Positions 56,083 through 64,000 of a stretch of 64,000 nt of DNA are shown one piece after another; the first letter of the stretch is position 1, and each line of letters opens with the position of its first letter. A program made the translations under genes and the position numbers. The notes beneath the pieces were generated by a model that was not told the origin of the DNA, searched no databases, and was given only the letters and a program-made list of their open reading frames with translations. This DNA comes from WGAB01 sp964406105 (GTDB lineage Bacteria; Hydrothermota; Hydrothermia; WGAB01), in assembly GCA_964406105.1 (NCBI GenBank), contig CAYOQK010000021.1, positions 1-64,000 on the forward strand. Direction: 5' to 3'.

Positions 56083-57071
56083 TTCCCGCCTCCTTTCATG
56101 GACCGCTCGGCAGCATCCAGGATCCGCAGGACTTGCAGGGCTTCCTGACCGTCCGAGCGGGGGCGTTGCTGATGCAACACCGCTTGGACGAAGTGTTCCA
56201 GTTCTTCTTTTAAGGGCTCGCGCATCTCAATCTTGGGGGAGTAAATGTCGCCGTAGCGCACGGCGATGGTGCCGGGGGGCAAGGCCTCGGGCACTTGCAA
56301 GGCCCGCGGGTCCACCCCCTTGTCGTAGATCTTGAGTTTTTCTTCGGGTTGCATGTCGTCAAACACCGCCATCTTCCGGCTGCCCACCACGGTAAGGCTG
56401 CGGATCTTATGGGGATCCAGCCAGGACACGTGAATATGGGCCAGGGCACCTTCGTACTCCACCACGAGGAACGCCACATCCTCCAGGTGCTGTTGGATGA
56501 AGGACTTGCCGGTGGCGCTCACCCGCAAGGGGCGTTGTCCCAGTAGGAAATTGGCCACGGAGAGGTCGTGGGGGGCCAGGCTCCACATCACGTTCTCATC
56601 CCGACGGATCCGGCCCAAGTTCAGCCGTTGAGAGTACAGGTAGTACACTTGGCCCAATTCGCCCTGATCCACGATTTCTTTGAGTTTTAGCACACCGGGA
56701 TGGAAGAGCAGCAGGTGCCCCACCATGAGCACCAGGCCTCTTTGCTCGGCCAGGTTTACGAGCTCTTCGCCATGCCGAACACTCAAGGCCAGCGGTTTTT
56801 CCACGAACACCGGGAGGCCGAACTCCAGGGCCTGGCGGGCCAGGCTATAGTGGGATTTGGCGGAACTGGCGATCACCACCGCCTCGCTGCGTCGGAGGAG
56901 GTCTTGGGCATCGTCGGTGACGTAGAGCCGGGGGTAATCGTGTTGAACACGGCTGCGCACCGCGGGATCCAGGTCACATACCCCCACGAGTTCCACGGAT
57001 TTGAGGGAGGAAAGCACCCGCAGGTGGTTCCTTCCCCAATTGCCGGACCCAATGAGACCGATCTTCAGCAC
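56064..57071 (-). CDS. Gfo/Idh/MocA-family sugar-nucleotide oxidoreductase
   Basis: 335 residues. The NAD-binding GLIGSGNWGRNHLRVL starts the Rossmann domain, and VEKPLAL and MWSLAPHDLSVANFLLG are the catalytic EKP and His motifs. Such enzymes in polysaccharide clusters oxidise UDP-sugar C3 ahead of a DegT aminotransferase. The start is a GTG at 57071. TATACT ends eight bases upstream (57080-57085) and no Shine-Dalgarno sequence is present, so this mRNA may be leaderless. Confidence 0.88.
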   Translation of the reverse strand: MLKIGLIGSGNWGRNHLRVLSSLKSVELVGVCDLDPAVRSRVQHDYPRLYVTDDAQDLLRRSEAVVIASSAKSHYSLARQALEFGLPVFVEKPLALSVRHGEELVNLAEQRGLVLMVGHLLLFHPGVLKLKEIVDQGELGQVYYLYSQRLNLGRIRRDENVMWSLAPHDLSVANFLLGQRPLRVSATGKSFIQQHLEDVAFLVVEYEGALAHIHVSWLDPHKIRSLTVVGSRKMAVFDDMQPEEKLKIYDKGVDPRALQVPEALPPGTIAVRYGDIYSPKIEMREPLKEELEHFVQAVLHQQRPRSDGQEALQVLRILDAAERSMKGGGKWISLG

Positions 57072-57106
57072 AGCGTTTAAGTATACGCTGCCGCAGGGAA
57101 AGGGGG

Positions 57107-57970
57107 TCAGCCTTGGGCCAATTCGCGTTCCAGAAAGGTCAAAAAGGCCTGAAGCAGCCGCTGGGTGGCTGGGCCGGGCTTTCCTGAGCCAATGGTTTGA
57201 CGGTCCACCCGGACCACGGGCAGCACGTGTTTGGTGGTGCTGGCCAGAAAGGCCTCTTCTACGGCCTTCAGATCCCGCACGAACAAGGGTTGCTCTACAA
57301 CACGCAGGCCGGCCTCTGGGGCCACCTGATACAGGAGGCTCCGGGTGATGCTGGGCAGGATCCGGGGCCCCAAGGGAGGCAGGAGGACGGTGTTCTCTTG
57401 GATCACGCCAAAGGCTGCAGCCGTAGATTCGGTGATCTCGCCGGTTTCCAAAACGAACAGTGCATCAAAAAAGCCGTGCTCTACAGCCTCCATGCGGGCC
57501 AGCACGTTGGGTAACAGCAGGATGGTTTTGATGTCGCAACGGAGCCAACGGATCTCCGGGTAAGTCATCAGGGAAACCCCCTGCTCGTACAGGGAAGAGG
57601 GCAGGGGAACGAACTCCCGAAAGGTCATGACCACGGTGGGCTGGAGGCCTGAAGGAGGCAGGTGCTCGCGGGGAGCGGCCCCCCGGGTTACCTGGATATA
57701 CACCTGTTGGCTTTCATAGCCGGCGCGTTGGATTCCTTCGTGGACCAGGTGCTCAAACTCCTCCAGGGAATAGGGCAGGGGGATCTTGACCTCCGAGGCG
57801 CTCCGTTGGAGCCTCAGCAGGTGGTCCCGCAGTCGGAAGGGGCGTTGCTTCAGGACCAGGATCACCTCGTACACACCATCGGCAAACTGGAACCCCCGAT
57901 CCTCCACGGAGACCTGGGCCTCGTGGATGGGCATGAAGGAGCCGTTCACAAAGGCGATGGCCTGAGGCAT
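57107..57970 (-). CDS. dat: D-amino-acid transaminase (class IV aminotransferase)
   Basis: 287 residues. SVEDRGFQFADGVYEV and YIQVTRGAAPREHLPP are the D-alanine aminotransferase signatures; the PLP lysine is in RCDIKTILLLPNVLA. The neighbouring LLPNVLARMEAVEHG and TESTAAAFGVI fit Dat more than IlvE. It would supply D-glutamate or D-alanine for peptidoglycan. The ATG lies ten bases after the mature end of tRNA-Gln with only CCTTTCTTTT between, so it probably shares the tRNA promoter. Confidence 0.85.
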   Translation of the reverse strand: MPQAIAFVNGSFMPIHEAQVSVEDRGFQFADGVYEVILVLKQRPFRLRDHLLRLQRSASEVKIPLPYSLEEFEHLVHEGIQRAGYESQQVYIQVTRGAAPREHLPPSGLQPTVVMTFREFVPLPSSLYEQGVSLMTYPEIRWLRCDIKTILLLPNVLARMEAVEHGFFDALFVLETGEITESTAAAFGVIQENTVLLPPLGPRILPSITRSLLYQVAPEAGLRVVEQPLFVRDLKAVEEAFLASTTKHVLPVVRVDRQTIGSGKPGPATQRLLQAFLTFLERELAQG

Positions 57971-57980
57971 AAAAGAAAGG

Positions 57981-58052
57981 CTGGGGCGCCAGGATTCGAA
58001 CCTGGATTCCGGGATCCAAAGTCCCGTGTCCTGCCCATTGGACGACGCCCCA
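57981..58052 (-). tRNA. tRNA-Gln (anticodon TTG)
   Basis: Acceptor stem TGGGGCG/CGCCCCA with G73, the usual glutamine type. Anticodon stem CGGGA/TCCCG, loop CTTTGGA, T-arm GTTCGAATC. CCA is not encoded. A perfect TATAAT (complement of 58065-58070) sits 12 bases upstream. Confidence 0.96.
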
Positions 58053-58100
58053 GTGTGCCAAAAGATTATAAAGCGATGGGAAATCCCTTGGAGGCCGGGG

Positions 58101-58886
58101 TTAGGTGAGGTTCTCTCCGCCGTCCACGTTGATCACGTTGCCCGTCACCCAATACAGGTCTTCGGATACCAGGGCCGCCAGTGCCCGGGCCACATCCTCG
58201 GGGGTGGTGAGCCGACCGCTGGGGTTCCGGGCCAGGGCCTCCTGCTTGAGGTGCTCGTGGCCTGGAATCTTCCGCAGTGCAGGGGTATCGGTGACCCCTG
58301 CCCGCAGTGCGTTCACGGTGATCCCCTTGGGGGCCAGTTCCAAGGCCAACTGCCGCACGTGGCTCTCCAGGGCTGCCTTGGCTGCGGAGACGGCTCCGTA
58401 ATAGGGGAACACCCGTTGGCTCCCAGAGCTGGTCATGGCGAAGATGCGGCCCCCTCGTTTCATCAACTTGCGGTGGATCAACTCCTGGGTCCAGTACACC
58501 AGCGTGTGGGCCATCACGTCCAGGGTCATGTTCATCTGTTGAGGGGTGATTTGCTCTTCTGGGTTGTCGGCGATAAAGAGCCGGAGGGTGCCGAAGGCCA
58601 GGGAGTGCACCAGCACGCGCACGGTGGCCCCAGGTTCTGCTTTGAGGCGTTTTTCTATGTCTTCCATCACCCGTTTGCGTTTCTTGGGGTCCGCTGCGTT
58701 CACGTTGAAAAACACGGCATCGCGGCCGGTGCGTTCAATCTCTCGGATCAAGGCCTCCACCTGGGGCAGGGTCGCCCGCCGGTCCAGATGGACGCCAAAG
58801 ATGTGGAATCCCCGGCGCGCCAACTCCCGAGCGATGGCTGCGCCGAAGCCACTGGACGCTCCCAGGATCAGTGCCCATTCCTTCAT
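58101..58886 (-). CDS. Enoyl-ACP reductase-like SDR (FabL type)
   Basis: 261 residues. The cofactor loop is ILGASSGFGAAIARELA. The catalytic site is YYGAVSAAKAAL, a Tyr-x6-Lys spacing that marks enoyl-ACP reductases, not Tyr-x3-Lys as in ordinary short-chain dehydrogenases. The following VNALRAGVTDTPALRKIPGH resembles FabL of Bacillus. It would complete the fatty-acid elongation cycle with NAD(P)H. The C-terminal INVDGGENL is typical. The ATG is preceded by a -10 box only six bases away. Confidence 0.82.
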   Translation of the reverse strand: MKEWALILGASSGFGAAIARELARRGFHIFGVHLDRRATLPQVEALIREIERTGRDAVFFNVNAADPKKRKRVMEDIEKRLKAEPGATVRVLVHSLAFGTLRLFIADNPEEQITPQQMNMTLDVMAHTLVYWTQELIHRKLMKRGGRIFAMTSSGSQRVFPYYGAVSAAKAALESHVRQLALELAPKGITVNALRAGVTDTPALRKIPGHEHLKQEALARNPSGRLTTPEDVARALAALVSEDLYWVTGNVINVDGGENLT

Positions 58887-58892
58887 GCCCCC

Positions 58893-58921
58893 ATTGTAAT
58901 CGTAGCCTCAACGCTTCTCAA
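58893..58921 (-). promoter_or_regulatory. Promoter of the FabL-like gene
   Basis: Minus-strand TTGAGA (complement of 58916-58921), 17 bp, TACAAT (58893-58898), then six bases to the ATG. A leaderless transcript is predicted. Confidence 0.7.
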
Positions 58922-59035
58922 CAGGCCCTAAGGGTTGGGCTTCCGAAGCTTTGCGGGGAACTTGCCCCAGGGGTTCCGTTTTCGGGATACTGGCTGGTGA
59001 AGGAAAACGGGATGCTGCGAGAGGATAAACGAAAG

Positions 59036-59109
59036 TGCCGGCGGAGGGACTCGAACCCCCGACACGCGGATTATGATTCCGCTGCTCTAGCCAACTGAGC
59101 TACGCCGGC
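59036..59109 (-). tRNA. tRNA-Met (anticodon CAT, elongator type)
   Basis: Acceptor stem GCCGGCG/CGCCGGC with A73; a paired first base pair excludes the initiator form. Anticodon stem GCGGA/TCCGC, loop ATCATAA, T-arm GTTCGAGTC. A tRNA-Ile2 with modified CAT is possible, but the body fits methionine. CCA is not encoded. Confidence 0.92.
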
Positions 59110-59121
59110 ACAGGCCCTTTT

Positions 59122-59150
59122 ATTCTACGCACTCGGCCGGAGGCCCGCAA
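59122..59150 (-). promoter_or_regulatory. Promoter of tRNA-Met
   Basis: Minus-strand TTGCGG (complement of 59145-59150), 17 bp and TAGAAT (59122-59127), 12 bases before the mature tRNA. Confidence 0.7.
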
Positions 59151-59164
59151 GGGATCCTCCGGTG

Positions 59165-62100
59165 TTACGGGGCAAGGCGGGGTGGTGCCCGTCGCGAGCC
59201 CTGCATCACCTGTTGGGCCAAGGCTGCCAGGTCGCGATCGTCCACCTGGCCATCCTGGTTGACGTCGGCCCGGTCCAGGGGTTGGGGAGCAGGGTGTTTG
59301 TAGTAGAGATAGCCGGCCAGTGCCGCGATGTCCTCGGCGTCCACATCGCCATCAGCATCCACATCGCCCCGGATCCAAACCCAACCGAACTCCGGGGCTG
59401 TGAGCCAAGGCCGATAGGCCACGTAGTCGCTCACCGGATCGCCTTGGCCCGAGGGGTTGTAGTCCGGGGGGCCGGTGGAGGGGTCATAGGGGCCCGAGGC
59501 ATGGCCCCAGAAGTTGTATGTGGCCTGAACGTTCAGGGACGTGGCTGTACTGTTTACCCCCTGGGTATTGCCGAAGAAATCGCACTTCCGGATCACCGGG
59601 GGCTGGCCGCTCAGGTACACGCCGCCCACCAACACCGCGGTGCCGTTCCACAGGAATCGGCAGGAGTCAACCTTGGGTGCAGCGTTCGTAATGTACAAGG
59701 CCGTTTGGTTGTGGCGGAAGGTGGTGGCCTTCACCTGGAGATCCACATCTTCGCCCGAGGCCGCCAAAGCGCCGGAGCTGGAAGCACCGGTCAGCACCGC
59801 GTACTGGATGCGTGCATAGGCAGAGCCGAAGAGGGAGATTTGGCTCCAGGTGGTGCTGTCGGTGTCGCCGCTGAACACCACGCTATCGGCCGGAAGCCCC
59901 CATACCTGTAGGGTGCCCCGCACCGTGATGCTGGCGTTTTCCACGAGCCGGATCTTGGGAGAGCGGTCGGCCGTTAGGGCGTGTTGGATCACTAAGGCGC
60001 CGTCGCTTGCCACCGATACCGGGCCCGAGATCAAATAGTCGGCTCCCACGGGCCACCATTCCTTGTGTTGGTCGGTGGACGAGGAAAGAACCCGGATCAC
60101 AGCGTGTTCGTTGGCCGAGAGGTCCACCCAGGAGTAGCGGGTAAGGTCAGAGGCCATATCCACGGCCAAGGGCCAGGTGTTGTGTTCAAAGGTGCACTGG
60201 CTCACCCGTGTGCTGGGGCTTTGGTGCAGGGCCAAGGCCCCCTCGCTTTGGCCACTGTAGCGGAACACTTGGTTCCGGACCTCCAAATAGGGCATCTGCT
60301 GGGCATATACGCCCCAATCGTTGAACTCAAACACGTTGGGCAGGGTTAGGTCGTAGCCGGAGAGGCCCGAGAGCTTCAGGGCGTATCGGTTGTGCCGGAA
60401 GTGGCACTGGTCCAGGACCACCCCGGGGTCCTCCACCTGGAGCGCCGGGTTGTAGGGATTGCGGTTGTATTCAAAACGACAATAGCGGAACACCCCTGGC
60501 GCTGTGGCCCGAAGCTGGTTCCAGCCCTTGGCCGTGTCGGAGGCGGTGAATACGATGGTGTCGCTGACCGTGCCCTCTATGGTGAAGCTGTCGGATAGGG
60601 TGATGCTGGCCAGAGAATCCAGAAATACCACCACGCCAGGGTCCAGGGTGAGCGGGTGGTTGAAGGTGATCGGACCTGTAACCTGGTATGGCTGATTGAG
60701 GTGGTGCCAAACCACGGCGGTGTCGGTGGTCCCAGTGTACACCTGGATCCGGTTTCGGTGGGAGGGGGCAATGAAACTGCTGGCCTCCAGTTGGCAGTCC
60801 GGGGACATGGACAAGAACCACTCGTTGTCCACAGAGATGTTGTCCCCGAGCCAGAGCCTCCGGGTTTCCTCAAACCGCAGGGCTCCGTAAGTAGAATCCG
60901 CGGTGTGGTGTTCAAAGCGTTGGAACCGAAGGGCGATGGAATCGCACTCCCGGCCCCAGATGCCGGCCTGTTTGTTATAGGCAAAGGTGTTCCAATAGCC
61001 CAAGGCCAGGTTCTTCACCTTGTACAGGTACAGGCCACAGGTGTTGTGTTCAAAGCGGGTGTGGCTCACCTGGACCTCTGGAGAGCGGTACAGGTACAGG
61101 GCCCCGCCAAACCCTGGGCTATGGGTATGGGAGATCCGGGCATACCGGAGCTCCAGGTGGCCGTTGGAGTAGATCCGAAGACCGCCCCACAGGGTATCGG
61201 GCATTGCGTCCAGCACGATGGAGTCCGCCTCCGTGCCCAGAGCCTGTAGGTGTCCATACACCGTGAGCACGGTGCCGAACGAGGCCACCCGCAGGGTGAC
61301 GCCGGGGCTCACCCGGACGAAACCGTAGATATGGGGTACCGACTGAACCGTGGTAAGGTGGTACTCTACGCCCAGGGCATAGAGGGCCACGGTGTCGGTG
61401 TTCCTGCCAGATACCTGCACCGCGTTGTAGAGGTTGTCCTCCAGGATCAGGGTGCTGGTGGAGTCCAGGTAGGAGTTGAAGTCCATGGCCACAGGGTACC
61501 GGTTTCGTCGGAACTCGCAGGCCTCCACGTGCACCTGAGGAGAGGCGTTCAGGTAGAGCCCCCCGTACTGTGCGTCCATGTGGTCTTCAAAGGTTTGGTG
61601 AGCGATCCAACTGTTGGGGGAATCGTTTAAACGAAGGCCAGCCCAGACGTGGTTCGTGAAGAGGTTGGGCGTGGCCAGGGTACAGTGGGGTGAGGATTCA
61701 ATCTCCAGGCCAAAGGTGTTGTCGTGGAACCAACAGTGTTCCACAGGCACCCGGGGTGACTGGTTCAGGGTGAGGGCGCCCTGGATCAAACTCCGAACCC
61801 CGGAGAACTCGCAGTAGCGAAAGGCACTGGCCGGCAAGGAGTCGGCGAAGCTCACCCAAACCCCATGCCAGCCAGAGTCTGGGTAGAGGGCAGCGAAGCG
61901 GATGGTGTCGGTGACGGTGCCCACCGCGTACAGCCCCGCGTTGGGGTTCCCTTGGACATACACGGGCAGGGAAACCAACGGGGCGAAGAGCAGGGTGACA
62001 CCTGGTTCCACGTCCAGCCGGCCGTCCACCCGGGGGGATTGGAAACATCGGCTCAACACGTAAGGAATGCCCAGGGAGTAAAAGGTGCGGGTGCTGTCGT

Positions 62101-63637
62101 TGGGCAGGATGCCGCTCACCTGGATGGCATCGTGGCGATTGGCCGAAGCAGGGAACTGGCTGCTTGGAGTCAATTGGGAAATCATGTCCTGGGTAAGGGT
62201 CCAGGAGTTGCTGTCGCCCACGCACTGGCGCACTTCTACGGGATACGACTCCCGCAGCACGATGGCTCCCCACTCCGACCGGTGATCCCGAAGGGTTTGG
62301 TTTGCGAGGGTGATGGAGTGGCTCTCCTCTATCCAGATGCCCGCACACCGGTTCCGTTCCCACAGGTTGGGCTGGGTGATCTGGAACCCCTCCACCTGGT
62401 GGATCCGGATCCCGTAGAAACTGTGGCGGAAGGCACAGTGCTCCAGGGACACCGAGGGGTTTGAGAAGCCCTTGAGGACCACGGCAGCAGCGCTGTCCAG
62501 GTTTGCGTATTCCACCACGGTGTACTGCATTCTGCCGTCGTCCAATTCCAAACCCTGCCAGGGGTGGGTGGTGTCTAAGGCGGTAAACCGCACGGAGTCC
62601 GACGGTGTGCCCCAGGCGTAGATGTTCTGGACTTCCACCTTTAAAGACTCTGCCACCATCACCGTAACCCCGGGCCCCAGAGCCAGCCGCAGGTATCGGT
62701 ACTGGGGATACAGCCGACCGGTAAAGGCATAGGGCACCCCAAAGTCGGTTAGGGAGTCCATTCGGTAGGAGGAGGAAGACCCCACCACCTGGATCACGTT
62801 CTGTTGGTTGCCCTCGGCGGGTACCCAGGTATCCTCGTCCAGCTGGAGGCCATGGGTGATGGTCATGGGATAGGAGCAGTTGTGGATCTCATTGGTGTTG
62901 GTGAACCGCACCCATTGGTTGTCCTTCAGGTACACAGCCCCCAAGGAATGGGTGATGTTTTGGAACTGGTTGGCATATACCCGTGCGCTGTCGCAGTTCC
63001 AGAGTTCTAAACTCGGGGTGGAACTGAGGTTTTGAAAAGTGCAGCCGGTGATCCATGCCTGTTGCGCTTGGTAAACCCTGAGGCCACCCCCGCCAAGGAA
63101 ATGGCAATCATGCACCCACGCAGTATCCCCCTGGGAGATCACAGCACCGGCGGAGTTGTTTCGGAATACGCACTGCTGCAGTTGGACGTGGTTGAGGGCA
63201 AGGAGATGGGCGTTCCCTTCAAACACACAGTAAGAGAACCGGCTCAGGTACTTTTGGGTGTAAATCCCTGGGTTCAGGTTAATGTTCCTCCAGGAGGCGC
63301 CGTTGTAGCCGCGGAAGTAGATGGAATCCGTGGCAGTGCCCTCGGCCACGATCCGCACCAGGGAGTCGTGCACGGTGCTGAGGCCGATGTAGGCATCGGC
63401 CTCCAGTTCAATCACACAGCCAGGCTCAATTTCCAAAAGGGCGTTCCCCTCCAGGAGCACATAGCCTACGATGCGATGGGGATTCCCGGAGGGGCTCCAC
63501 ACCACGTGGCTTGAAATCACCTCGTGGTCGTGGAGGGTTTCAGCAGTGAGCATCAGGGGAATGAGCCAGAGGACCAGGCTCCACCCCCACCAGCATCGGG
63601 CGCGCCGGGCGCCGGGCTTGCCAATACCCCTTCCCAT
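59165..63637 (-). CDS. Giant secreted right-handed beta-helix protein with dockerin-like C-terminus
   Basis: 1490 residues. A signal peptide (WSLVLWLIPLMLTAETL) follows a basic start. The bulk is several parallel beta-helix blocks, each opening with a short strand like GYVLLEGNALLEIEPGCVIE or GRLDVEPGVTLLFAP and then coils of the CxFxxN type (YCVFEGNAHLLAL, HCWFHDNTFGLEI, HCAFRHSFYGIRI). The last about 70 residues hold two calcium loops, DVDADGDVDAEDIAAL and DVNQDGQVDDRDLAAL, a type I dockerin pair. The protein is probably extracellular and carbohydrate- or surface-binding, anchored through a cohesin or a Ca-dependent fold. GGAGGTGGATC precedes the ATG. Confidence 0.82.
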   Translation of the reverse strand: MGRGIGKPGARRARCWWGWSLVLWLIPLMLTAETLHDHEVISSHVVWSPSGNPHRIVGYVLLEGNALLEIEPGCVIELEADAYIGLSTVHDSLVRIVAEGTATDSIYFRGYNGASWRNINLNPGIYTQKYLSRFSYCVFEGNAHLLALNHVQLQQCVFRNNSAGAVISQGDTAWVHDCHFLGGGGLRVYQAQQAWITGCTFQNLSSTPSLELWNCDSARVYANQFQNITHSLGAVYLKDNQWVRFTNTNEIHNCSYPMTITHGLQLDEDTWVPAEGNQQNVIQVVGSSSSYRMDSLTDFGVPYAFTGRLYPQYRYLRLALGPGVTVMVAESLKVEVQNIYAWGTPSDSVRFTALDTTHPWQGLELDDGRMQYTVVEYANLDSAAAVVLKGFSNPSVSLEHCAFRHSFYGIRIHQVEGFQITQPNLWERNRCAGIWIEESHSITLANQTLRDHRSEWGAIVLRESYPVEVRQCVGDSNSWTLTQDMISQLTPSSQFPASANRHDAIQVSGILPNDSTRTFYSLGIPYVLSRCFQSPRVDGRLDVEPGVTLLFAPLVSLPVYVQGNPNAGLYAVGTVTDTIRFAALYPDSGWHGVWVSFADSLPASAFRYCEFSGVRSLIQGALTLNQSPRVPVEHCWFHDNTFGLEIESSPHCTLATPNLFTNHVWAGLRLNDSPNSWIAHQTFEDHMDAQYGGLYLNASPQVHVEACEFRRNRYPVAMDFNSYLDSTSTLILEDNLYNAVQVSGRNTDTVALYALGVEYHLTTVQSVPHIYGFVRVSPGVTLRVASFGTVLTVYGHLQALGTEADSIVLDAMPDTLWGGLRIYSNGHLELRYARISHTHSPGFGGALYLYRSPEVQVSHTRFEHNTCGLYLYKVKNLALGYWNTFAYNKQAGIWGRECDSIALRFQRFEHHTADSTYGALRFEETRRLWLGDNISVDNEWFLSMSPDCQLEASSFIAPSHRNRIQVYTGTTDTAVVWHHLNQPYQVTGPITFNHPLTLDPGVVVFLDSLASITLSDSFTIEGTVSDTIVFTASDTAKGWNQLRATAPGVFRYCRFEYNRNPYNPALQVEDPGVVLDQCHFRHNRYALKLSGLSGYDLTLPNVFEFNDWGVYAQQMPYLEVRNQVFRYSGQSEGALALHQSPSTRVSQCTFEHNTWPLAVDMASDLTRYSWVDLSANEHAVIRVLSSSTDQHKEWWPVGADYLISGPVSVASDGALVIQHALTADRSPKIRLVENASITVRGTLQVWGLPADSVVFSGDTDSTTWSQISLFGSAYARIQYAVLTGASSSGALAASGEDVDLQVKATTFRHNQTALYITNAAPKVDSCRFLWNGTAVLVGGVYLSGQPPVIRKCDFFGNTQGVNSTATSLNVQATYNFWGHASGPYDPSTGPPDYNPSGQGDPVSDYVAYRPWLTAPEFGWVWIRGDVDADGDVDAEDIAALAGYLYYKHPAPQPLDRADVNQDGQVDDRDLAALAQQVMQGSRRAPPRLAP

Positions 63638-63706
63638 GATCCACCTCCTTTAACCTCTGGGGAACGCTCCCGGCGCTTTTGTTCCGGAAACCTTCCCTCG
63701 TCGGTA

Positions 63707-63735
63707 TAGATAACCTGGAATGCCGCAGACGTCAA
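63707..63735 (-). promoter_or_regulatory. Promoter of the beta-helix gene
   Basis: Minus-strand TTGACG (complement of 63730-63735), 17 bp and TATCTA (63707-63712). The leader is about 60 bases and holds the GGAGGTGG ribosome-binding site. Confidence 0.6.
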
Positions 63736-63768
63736 GCGCTGAGCCAGGTGCCAGGCCCGGGACCGTAT

Positions 63769-63774
63769 CATACT
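63769..63774 (+). promoter_or_regulatory. -10 box of the polX gene
   Basis: CATACT ends six bases before the ATG at 63781. The -35 is not clear. Another probable leaderless start. Confidence 0.45.
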
Positions 63775-63780
63775 TATGCC

Positions 63781-64000
63781 ATGACCAAGAACAAGGAACT
63801 GGCCCGCATCTTTGATCGGATGGCCGATGCCCTGGAGTTTTTGGGCGAGATCCCCTTTAAGGTGGTGGCCTATCGCAAAGCCGCCCGGGTGCTGGAGGAT
63901 CTTCCCGAGGATGTGGAAGAGATTTACCGCCAAGGCGGCATGGCTGCCCTGATGCGTTTACCCGGTATCGGCGAAGGGATCGCCAAGAAGATCGCCCAGT
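63781..64000 (+). CDS. polX: DNA polymerase X family protein, N-terminal part
   Basis: 73 codons are visible before the window ends. NKELARIFDRMADALEFLGE followed by PFKVVAYRKAARVLEDLP is the opening helical domain of bacterial PolX, and MRLPGIGEGIAKKIAQ is its first helix-hairpin-helix. Full-length members have a polymerase-beta-like domain and a C-terminal PHP nuclease and act in base-excision repair. The remainder is outside the window. Confidence 0.88.
   Translation, partial: MTKNKELARIFDRMADALEFLGEIPFKVVAYRKAARVLEDLPEDVEEIYRQGGMAALMRLPGIGEGIAKKIAQ

Noticed and set aside
59041..59100. Frame ending SNPRHADYDSAALAN-like on the plus strand
   Set aside because: This is the common false peptide produced by reading a tRNA gene backwards; the minus strand encodes tRNA-Met.

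Overview
The window is a gene-dense, GC-rich bacterial chromosome segment with about 48 protein genes and five tRNAs. I saw no rRNA, insertion sequence, prophage or CRISPR array. The organism is Gram-negative: it encodes outer-membrane beta-barrels, periplasmic multiheme cytochromes and secreted proteins with C-terminal sorting-like or dockerin modules. The gene mix (a TGS-uridine kinase, an FG-GAP/VCBS protein with a type IX secretion-like tail, DUF4097 and DUF5916 envelope proteins, octaheme HAO) is what I associate with little-studied, often thermophilic lineages near the FCB group (for example WOR-3/Hydrothermae-like phyla). The exact phylum is an inference I cannot confirm.

Layout. 1-9.6 kb: the end of an unidentified gene, tandem palindromes, tRNA-Pro leading into a SLOG protein and histidine ammonia-lyase, then leftward MFS, TGS-uridine kinase, NadB and Nudix genes, tRNA-Ser, tRNA-Lys, a TIM-barrel-like protein and an EamA transporter. 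9.7-13.9 kb: a secreted VCBS protein coupled to the CCA-adding enzyme, then a KamA-family radical SAM enzyme. 14.1-19.1 kb: a respiratory module of porin, tetraheme NapC/NrfH-type quinol dehydrogenase, octaheme HAO-type enzyme, heptaheme cytochrome and membrane cytochrome b, probably for reduction of nitrite, hydroxylamine or a similar nitrogen compound.

19.1-29.6 kb is the most interesting part. After a 600-bp gene-poor stretch comes a promoter overlapped by a perfect YtrA-type operator. It drives a GntR/YtrA regulator, an ABC exporter (ATPase and permease), a DUF4097-like/Omp85-like barrel fusion, two further envelope proteins and a DUF5916-type barrel. A second autoregulated operon follows: winged-helix regulator, polytopic membrane protein, TPR lipoprotein or periplasmic protein, and outer-membrane protein. 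Together these look like an undescribed envelope-stress or antibiotic-response system.

29.6-45 kb holds housekeeping genes: universal stress protein, topA, lemA with a DUF2207 protein, mtnA, a PHP phosphoesterase, bifunctional ftcD, uvrA, an Rrf2 regulator, a UbiE-type methyltransferase, a GT4 glycosyltransferase and a YihY protein. 45-58 kb is mostly leftward: a 1260-residue secreted propeller/transglutaminase protein, TPR protein, methyltransferase, folC, a VWA membrane protein, a sugar-modification set (GT2, DegT, Gfo/Idh/MocA) and a D-amino-acid transaminase behind tRNA-Gln. 58-64 kb has a FabL-like reductase, tRNA-Met, a 1490-residue beta-helix protein with a dockerin-like end, and the start of a DNA polymerase X gene.

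Two expression habits recur. Genes inside operons use strong GGAGG ribosome-binding sites or overlapping start/stop codons. Many first genes instead have a -10 box 6-9 bases before the start codon, so their mRNAs should be leaderless. Most promoters fit the sigma-70 pattern with a 17-bp spacer.
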